A DNA stretch of 64,000 bases from JADJPO01 sp963750395. GTDB taxonomy: Bacteria; Actinomycetota; Actinomycetes; Actinomycetales; Kineosporiaceae. Location: assembly GCA_963750395.1 (NCBI GenBank), contig CAVVQM010000007.1, positions 372,001 to 436,000 on the forward strand, in the 5' to 3' direction. Shown here one piece after another: positions 59,278-64,000 of this stretch. Each line of letters opens with the position of its first letter. Within the stretch, counting starts at the first letter, position 1. The notes beneath the pieces are model-generated. The model had not been told where the DNA came from. It saw nothing but the letters and a program-made list of their open reading frames with translations, and did no database searches. Position numbers and translations under genes: made by a program.

Positions 59278-60420
59278 TCAGCCGGCTCGGTCCGCGGGCA
59301 CCCGCTCGAACAGGACGGCGATCCCCTGGCCCCCGCCGACCGCGCACGTCGCCACCGCGAACCGCCCGTCCGGTGCCGGATCCCGCACGAGGTGGGCGAA
59401 CAGCCGGGTGACCAGCAGGGCCCCGGATGCCCCCCACGGATGCCCCATCGCGATCGCCCCGCCCTGCGGGCACAGGCGTGCGGAGTCCGCGCCGAGTGGG
59501 TCCAACCCCAGGTCGTCGGTGACCGCGAGCACCTGGGCCGCGAACGCCTCGGTGATCTCGAGGACGCCGATGTCGTCCATGCCCAGGCCGTTGCGCCGCA
59601 GCAGCTCGCGCACCGCGGGCACGGGGCCCAGTCCGGGCAGGGCGGGATCCACCCCGGCGACGGTGCTGTCCAGCACCCGCAGCCCCGGCACCCCCCAGCC
59701 GGCCCGGACCTGTTCCGGGACCACGGCGAGCACGGCGGCGCCGTCGCTGACCCCGCACGAATTGGCGGCCGTGACGGAGCCACCCTCGGCGAACGCCGCG
59801 GGGGCCCGAGCCAGCAGACCGGCGGACATCGCCCGCCGTGGCCTGTCGTCCACGGCGACCCCGTTCACGGCGACCAGTTCGGCGGTGTACGTGCCGGCGT
59901 CCTGGGCCTGAACCGTCAGCGCGTGCGACCGCAGCGCGTAGGCGTCCTGGCGATCACGTCCGATGCCTCGGCGGCGGGCCAGATCCTCGGCGGCCCGGCC
60001 CATGTCCGGATCCGGGAAGCCCGGGGGCGCGAAGGCCGCCCGGCCATCGGGGCCGGTGCTCGCGCTCTCCACCCCGCCGGCCAGGACGAGATCGGCCACC
60101 CCGGCGGCGACCAGGGCGGCAGCCACCCGGACGGCCTCCAAACCCGAACCGCACTGTCGGTCCACGCTCACGCCGGCGACCTGCGCCCCGAGCCCGGCGA
60201 TCGCGGCCACCCGAGCGACGTCCCCGCCGGGCCCGCGCGCACACCCCAGCACGACGTCGTCCACCCTCGCCTCGGGTCGGTGCAGATCGGCCACCACCGC
60301 GGACAGCACGGGTGCCGCCAGCTCGTGCGGGGCCAGCTGCCGGCGGCGGGCCGCGGGATCGGCAGCCACGGACAGCACCGGGGTCCGGCGCGCCGCGACG
60401 ATCACCGGGACCCGGCTCAC
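59278..60420 (-). CDS. Thiolase (acetyl-CoA acetyltransferase family) in a biotin-uptake operon
   Basis: This is a 380-aa thiolase. The nucleophilic Cys is in VDRQCGSGLEAVRVAAALV, and the C-terminal catalytic pair is in GGAIAMGHPWGASGALLV (His) and CAVGGGQGIAVLFE (Cys). N-domain motifs such as ARRTPV are present. It could degrade 3-ketoacyl-CoA or condense acyl-CoAs. It lies between a short AMP-ligase and bioM; Bacillus yhfS occupies the same position relative to its bioY (yhfU) and ligase (yhfT). A role in handling an acyl precursor or side chain related to biotin is inference. Confidence 0.88.
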   Translation of the reverse strand: MSRVPVIVAARRTPVLSVAADPAARRRQLAPHELAAPVLSAVVADLHRPEARVDDVVLGCARGPGGDVARVAAIAGLGAQVAGVSVDRQCGSGLEAVRVAAALVAAGVADLVLAGGVESASTGPDGRAAFAPPGFPDPDMGRAAEDLARRRGIGRDRQDAYALRSHALTVQAQDAGTYTAELVAVNGVAVDDRPRRAMSAGLLARAPAAFAEGGSVTAANSCGVSDGAAVLAVVPEQVRAGWGVPGLRVLDSTVAGVDPALPGLGPVPAVRELLRRNGLGMDDIGVLEITEAFAAQVLAVTDDLGLDPLGADSARLCPQGGAIAMGHPWGASGALLVTRLFAHLVRDPAPDGRFAVATCAVGGGQGIAVLFERVPADRAG

Positions 60421-60424
60421 GGCA

Positions 60425-61456
60425 TCACGCCCCACGGTTGCCGGCGAAGAGACCGGGCAGCGCCGTGCGATCGACCTTGCCACCCTTGAGCCGCGGCAGA
60501 GCGTCCGCGACGAGATGGCGTGTCGGACGCGCCGCCGGCGCCAACCGCAGGGCCGTCCGGCGCAGAGCCGGCACGGGGTCGTGACCGGGCAGCGGGTGGA
60601 CCATCGCGACCACCCGCTCGCCCAGGAGTCCATCCGGCACCGCCGCACACACCACCTCCTGCACCCCGGGGGTCTCAGCCAGCACCGCCTCCACCTCCGC
60701 CAGGTGCACCGTCGTCCCGCCGACCGTGGCCGCCCCGGCCCGCCCGAGCACCCGGAAGCGGCCGGATCCACTCCACCGGGCGCGGTCGCCGACGCTCGCC
60801 CAACCGTCGGCGCCCGCCACCGGTCTGCCGTCCACCGATTCGGCCAGGTAGCCCGAGCGCGCTCGTAGCGCACCCTCACAGATCTGAACCTCCACCCCGG
60901 GGAAGGGGAGCAGACCTCGCCCGTCGACGTCGATCCCCACGAACGACAGTTCGGCGGCCCCGTAGTACTCGATCAGTGTCAGCCCGGCATCCGCGGCCCG
61001 CTGCCGCAGACCGGGCCGAGGGGCGCCGCCGGCGACCACCAGGGCACGCAACCGCCAGCGCGTCACGCCCCGGTGTTGCCTGTGCGCGGCCCGAGCGAGG
61101 GCCTCGGCGACGACGGGCACGCAGTGCGCCACCGTGGCCTGCCCGGCATGCGCCGGGACACCACGCCAGGGACCGGTGACCGTCACGGGTATCCCGGCGG
61201 CCACGGCCTGCCAGACGGCGTAGCGGGTCATGGTCGAGGCTGACGGCCCGGTGGCCCACACCACGTCGTCGTCACCGAGCCCGATGATCCGGGCCAGCGG
61301 GTCGAGCGATGCCCGCCACGACCCCACGGTGCGCCGCACCAGACGGGGGATACCGGTCGACCCCGAGGTGCTCAAGGTCATGACCGCGTCGTTCGGCCCG
61401 GCCAGGCGCGCCTCGGCGTCGGCCACGAGGTCCTGCGTCAGGGATTGCGTGCTCAC
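60425..61456 (-). CDS. Short AMP-dependent acyl-CoA ligase (MenE/YhfT-like) in a biotin-uptake operon
   Basis: This is an adenylate-forming enzyme of only ~343 aa. It starts almost directly at the P-loop (TLSTSGSTGIPR, residues ~25-36) and so lacks the ~150-residue N-terminal part of ordinary acyl-CoA synthetases, as short MenE-type ligases do. Other motifs are YYGAAELSFV, DGWASVGDRARW and the C-terminal catalytic Lys in LPRLKGGKVDRTAL. It overlaps bioY by four bases, and the thiolase follows four bases after its stop. The likely substrate is a fatty or dicarboxylic acid, possibly a biotin-related acid; the sequence does not say. Confidence 0.8.
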   Translation of the reverse strand: MSTQSLTQDLVADAEARLAGPNDAVMTLSTSGSTGIPRLVRRTVGSWRASLDPLARIIGLGDDDVVWATGPSASTMTRYAVWQAVAAGIPVTVTGPWRGVPAHAGQATVAHCVPVVAEALARAAHRQHRGVTRWRLRALVVAGGAPRPGLRQRAADAGLTLIEYYGAAELSFVGIDVDGRGLLPFPGVEVQICEGALRARSGYLAESVDGRPVAGADGWASVGDRARWSGSGRFRVLGRAGAATVGGTTVHLAEVEAVLAETPGVQEVVCAAVPDGLLGERVVAMVHPLPGHDPVPALRRTALRLAPAARPTRHLVADALPRLKGGKVDRTALPGLFAGNRGA

Positions 61457-62040
61457 GTCCTGGTCGGCTCCCACCGGGCCGGGACGATACCGGGGTATCC
61501 GCGGATCACGGCGGCGGTGACCACCGCACTGATCATCGACTTGATCAGGTCGCCGGGCAGGTACACGGCGGAGCCGACGGCGGCGGCGTCCAGCGGCAGG
61601 TGCGAGCGCCAGGCGAGCACCGGGACCCCGATCGCGTAGACGACCGCGATCCCCCCGACGAGATTGGCCAGCGTCAGCCAGGCGAGCATCGAGCGCCGGT
61701 TCAGGACCGGTCGTCGGGCCACCAGGGCCCCGACCACGGCCGCCCCGGGCAGCCAGCCGAGCAGGAAACCGGCGCTCGGCCCGGCCAGGACCCCGAGCCC
61801 GCCGCGGCCCCCGGCGAGCCAGGGCATACCGGCCAGCACGAGCATCAGGAAGACCGCCACGGCCGCGGCGCCGCGTCGCGGACCGAGCACCGAACCGGCC
61901 AGCATCACGCCGAGTGTCTGGGCCGTGATCGGTACGGCGGCGCCCAGGGGGTACAGCGACCCGGCGAGGCCGAGGACGGCGATCAGCGCGGCGAAGGCGG
62001 CGACCAGTGCCAGGTCGCGCGCACCTACGGAAGGGTTCAC
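61453..62040 (-). CDS. bioY: Biotin transporter substrate-binding subunit BioY
   Basis: BioY is the membrane S component that binds biotin, 195 aa with six helices. Diagnostic blocks are VPITAQTLGVMLAGSVLGPRRGA and LAGPSAGFLLGWLPGA, with YLPGDLIKSMISA near the C-terminus. The GTG start overlaps the upstream metallopeptidase stop by four bases. Together with bioM and bioN further along the operon it forms a complete BioMNY transporter. Confidence 0.94.
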   Translation of the reverse strand: MNPSVGARDLALVAAFAALIAVLGLAGSLYPLGAAVPITAQTLGVMLAGSVLGPRRGAAAVAVFLMLVLAGMPWLAGGRGGLGVLAGPSAGFLLGWLPGAAVVGALVARRPVLNRRSMLAWLTLANLVGGIAVVYAIGVPVLAWRSHLPLDAAAVGSAVYLPGDLIKSMISAVVTAAVIRGYPGIVPARWEPTRT

Positions 62041-62945
62041 GTGGTCAGTTTGTAGTACTGGAAGGTGTTGCAGGAGTCGATGTCGCCACTCTGGTGACCG
62101 GTGGTGAACCACCGCTGCCGCTGCTCTCCCGACCCGTGGGTCCAGCCCTCCGGGTCCACGCGGCCCGTGGTCTTCTGCTGGATCCGGTCGTCGCCGACCG
62201 CCTCCGCCGCGGCCAGCGCCTCGGTGATGTTGTCCTCGGTCAGCCTGATGCTGTTGCCCTCCACCTCGGTGGACAGGTGCGCCCAGGCACCGGCGAAGCA
62301 GTCTGCCTGCAGTTCCATGGCGACCGAGAACTCGTCGGCCATGTCGGGATTGTTCTGCTGGATCCGCCGGACCTGCGGTTCGATGCCGAGCAACGTCTGC
62401 AGGTGATGGCCGAACTCGTGGGCTGCGATGTAGGCCTGCGCGTAGTCGCCGTTGGCACCGAACTTCTGCTGCAACACGTCGAGGAAGCCCAGTTCGAAGT
62501 AGATCCTCTGGTCGGCCGGGCAGTAGAAGGGACCGACCTCGGCACTGGCCGGCCCGCAGCCGGTCTGGGTCGTGTCGGAGAAGAAGGCGAGCCGGGGGCT
62601 GGCGTACTCGATGCCGCGTCGCGCGAACTCTGCGCTCCACACGTCGTCCGCGATGCTGTAGACCTTGATCAACCGGCAGTCGGTGTACTCATCGAGCGCT
62701 CCGTCAGCGTTGCAGCGCGCCCTCAACTGCTCGGCGGACTCGGTCGACTGCCCGGCCTGACCGGTGTCGACCGGGGTCAGGCTGGTGGAGGTGTTGCCGC
62801 CGCCGAGCAGCATCCACAGCAACGCCACGACGAGCCCGACGATGCCAGTACCACCCCCGATGGCCAGCCCGCTCCCGCCGCCGCGGCCGCGACGGTCGTC
62901 GACACCCCGCACGTCGACGGTGTTGTTCTCGAAATCGATGGGCAC
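62037..62945 (-). CDS. Putative neutral zinc metallopeptidase (YpfJ-like), membrane-anchored
   Basis: This is a 302-aa protein. A short cytoplasmic N-terminus (IDFENNTVDVRGVDDRRG) and a Gly-rich linker precede one membrane helix (IVGLVVALLWMLLGG). The extracytoplasmic domain has the zinc-binding HEFGHHLQ motif and, downstream, ELQADCFAGAW as third-ligand region; four cysteines may form disulfides. This matches the neutral zinc metallopeptidase family (PF04228 type). GGAGG lies upstream of the GTG at 62945. It is the first gene of the minus-strand biotin operon by overlap; a functional link is not known. Confidence 0.9.
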   Translation of the reverse strand: MPIDFENNTVDVRGVDDRRGRGGGSGLAIGGGTGIVGLVVALLWMLLGGGNTSTSLTPVDTGQAGQSTESAEQLRARCNADGALDEYTDCRLIKVYSIADDVWSAEFARRGIEYASPRLAFFSDTTQTGCGPASAEVGPFYCPADQRIYFELGFLDVLQQKFGANGDYAQAYIAAHEFGHHLQTLLGIEPQVRRIQQNNPDMADEFSVAMELQADCFAGAWAHLSTEVEGNSIRLTEDNITEALAAAEAVGDDRIQQKTTGRVDPEGWTHGSGEQRQRWFTTGHQSGDIDSCNTFQYYKLTT

Positions 62946-63062
62946 GTCACGCCTCCACGTCAGCCCCGGTCGGGCGGTGCACACAACCGGGGACCTACCG
63001 TATCCCGGGTGCGTGGGAACGGTCCGGCGTACCGATCGTCACGACGTCGTCCGGCGCGACCG

Positions 63063-63068
63063 TAGAAT
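63063..63068 (+). promoter_or_regulatory. Possible -10 box of the ABC-F gene
   Basis: TAGAAT lies 43 bases before the ATG. No convincing -35 is seen at the usual spacing. GGGGAAGG at 63097-63104 is the ribosome-binding site, so this gene has a short leader unlike its leaderless neighbours. Confidence 0.4.
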
Positions 63069-63111
63069 CGTCTGTCGGCGTCCGGAACACAGCAGCGGGG
63101 AAGGTCCACAG

Positions 63112-64000
63112 ATGATCGTCGCGCAGGACGTCGAACTGCGTGCCGGCGCCCGCCTGCTCCTGGAGCACGCCAGCTTCCGGATCGGGCCGGGGGACCGCGT
63201 CGGGTTGGTCGGCCGCAACGGGGCCGGCAAGACCACCCTGACCAGGGTGCTGGCCGGGCTGACCCAGCCGGCCAACGGCACCGTCAGCCGTGGCGGCGAC
63301 GTCGGCTACCTGCCACAGGACCCTCGCACCGGCGATCTCGAGCAACTGGCCCAGGACCGGGTGCTCTCGGCCCGCGGACTGGACGACATCGTCCGGCGGA
63401 TGCGCCGCGCCGAGGGGGAGATGGCCAGCGCCGTCGAGGAGACCCGGGACGCCGCGATGGCCCGGTACGGCCGGCTGGACGCCCAGTTCACCAGCCGCGG
63501 TGGGTACGCCGCCGAGAGCGAGGCGGCGACCATCTGCTCGAGTCTGGGGCTGGCGGGACGGGTGCTCGCCCAGCCCCTGGGAACCCTGTCGGGCGGCCAG
63601 CGACGCCGGGTCGAGTTGGCCCGGATCCTGTTCTCCGGCGCGCAGACGATGCTCCTGGACGAACCGACGAACCATCTGGACGCCGACTCCATCGCCTGGC
63701 TGCGCGGGGTGCTGAGCGGGTGGACCTCGGGTCTGGTCGTGATCAGTCACGACGTCGACCTGCTCGCCGCGTGCGTCAACAAGGTCTTCCACCTGGACGC
63801 CAACCGGTGCGAACTCGAGGTGTACAACCTCGGCTGGTCGGCCTACCTCGCCCAGCGGGAGACGGACGAGCGCCGTCGCCGCCGCGAGCGCGCCAACGCC
63901 GAGAAGAAGGCCTCGGTGCTGCTGTCTCAGGCCGACCGGATGCGGGCCAAGGCCACCAAGGCCAGCGCCGCCGCGAACATGGCCCGCCGGGCCAACCGGC
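63112..64000 (+). CDS. ABC-F family ATP-binding protein, N-terminal part (3' end outside window)
   Basis: This is a soluble ABC-F protein that acts on the ribosome. The ATG is at 63112, after GGGGAAGG. The first ABC module is complete: Walker A LVGRNGAGKTTLTRV, signature TLSGGQRRRVELA, Walker B MLLDEPTNHLDADS and the H-loop VVISHDVDLL. A helical arm insertion lies between Walker A and the signature. The frame then enters a highly basic, Arg/Lys-rich linker (P-site tRNA-interaction motif) and runs off the window without a stop. Whether it is a housekeeping or antibiotic-protection type cannot be decided. M. tuberculosis Rv1473 occupies a comparable position downstream of suf. Confidence 0.93.
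   Translation, partial: MIVAQDVELRAGARLLLEHASFRIGPGDRVGLVGRNGAGKTTLTRVLAGLTQPANGTVSRGGDVGYLPQDPRTGDLEQLAQDRVLSARGLDDIVRRMRRAEGEMASAVEETRDAAMARYGRLDAQFTSRGGYAAESEAATICSSLGLAGRVLAQPLGTLSGGQRRRVELARILFSGAQTMLLDEPTNHLDADSIAWLRGVLSGWTSGLVVISHDVDLLAACVNKVFHLDANRCELEVYNLGWSAYLAQRETDERRRRRERANAEKKASVLLSQADRMRAKATKASAAANMARRANR

Overview
The window is about 70% G+C, uses GTG and TTG starts freely, and has almost no intergenic space. Gene content and order are those of an actinobacterial chromosome core: lgt-gltB-gltD-pyk, an ANTAR-type response regulator, polA, rpsA, coaE, uvrB, uvrA-uvrC, rapZ-yvcK-whiA, gap-pgk-tpi-secG, rbpA, a pgl-opcA-zwf-tal-tkt block, ctaB/ctaA, a sufR-sufBD-Rieske-sufCSU-sufT operon, and an ABC-F gene. 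WhiA, RbpA, OpcA, SufR with the suf operon, and an acVLRF1-type rescue factor together point to Actinomycetota. The order resembles the Rv1614-Rv1473 part of Mycobacterium tuberculosis, but there are no mycobacterial-specific genes. A methyl-accepting chemotaxis protein suggests a motile, non-mycobacterial lineage. I cannot place the genus.

Layout. 1-6543: end of lgt and glutamate synthase (gltB, gltD). 6659-10921: pyruvate kinase, tRNA-Leu(CAA), PdtaR-like antiterminator, an orphan substrate-binding lipoprotein and a hotdog thioesterase. 10941-20365: polA, rpsA, a polyprenyl glycosylphosphotransferase, coaE and uvrB. 20452-26991 is the more accessory part: a chemoreceptor, an Rrf2 regulator divergent from a TauE/SafE exporter around an AT-rich palindrome, a metallo-beta-lactamase-fold hydrolase, and a His-rich membrane protein followed by a PCuAC copper chaperone and a DyP peroxidase. 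27022-39183: uvrA, uvrC, rapZ-yvcK-whiA, the lower-glycolysis genes, secG and rbpA. 39173-45762 (minus strand): pentose-phosphate operon. 46020-49893: heme O/A synthesis genes and an ABC transporter. 49939-57984: suf operon continuing into a ribosome-rescue gene and a short-chain dehydrogenase. 57997-62945 (minus strand): zinc metallopeptidase, BioY, AMP-ligase, thiolase and BioMN. 63112 to the end: a partial ABC-F protein.

The most striking property of the sequence as written is that about 22 single-base indels interrupt conserved, mostly essential genes (gltB, gltD, pyk, the response regulator, polA, the sugar transferase, gap, an ABC permease, sufD, sufS). About 20 of the 22 are +1. Protein similarity continues across each break in another frame, so these are either residual consensus errors or, much less likely, an unusual decoding phenomenon. 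uvrA, uvrB, uvrC, rpsA, pgk, zwf and tkt are clean. I annotate each broken gene as one locus and give the break positions.

A second recurrent feature is a TANNNT -10 box exactly 6-7 bases before the start codon of many genes (the response regulator, polA, coaE, uvrB, the 24457 gene, uvrA, secG, ctaA, and probably sufR). This is the signature of leaderless transcription.
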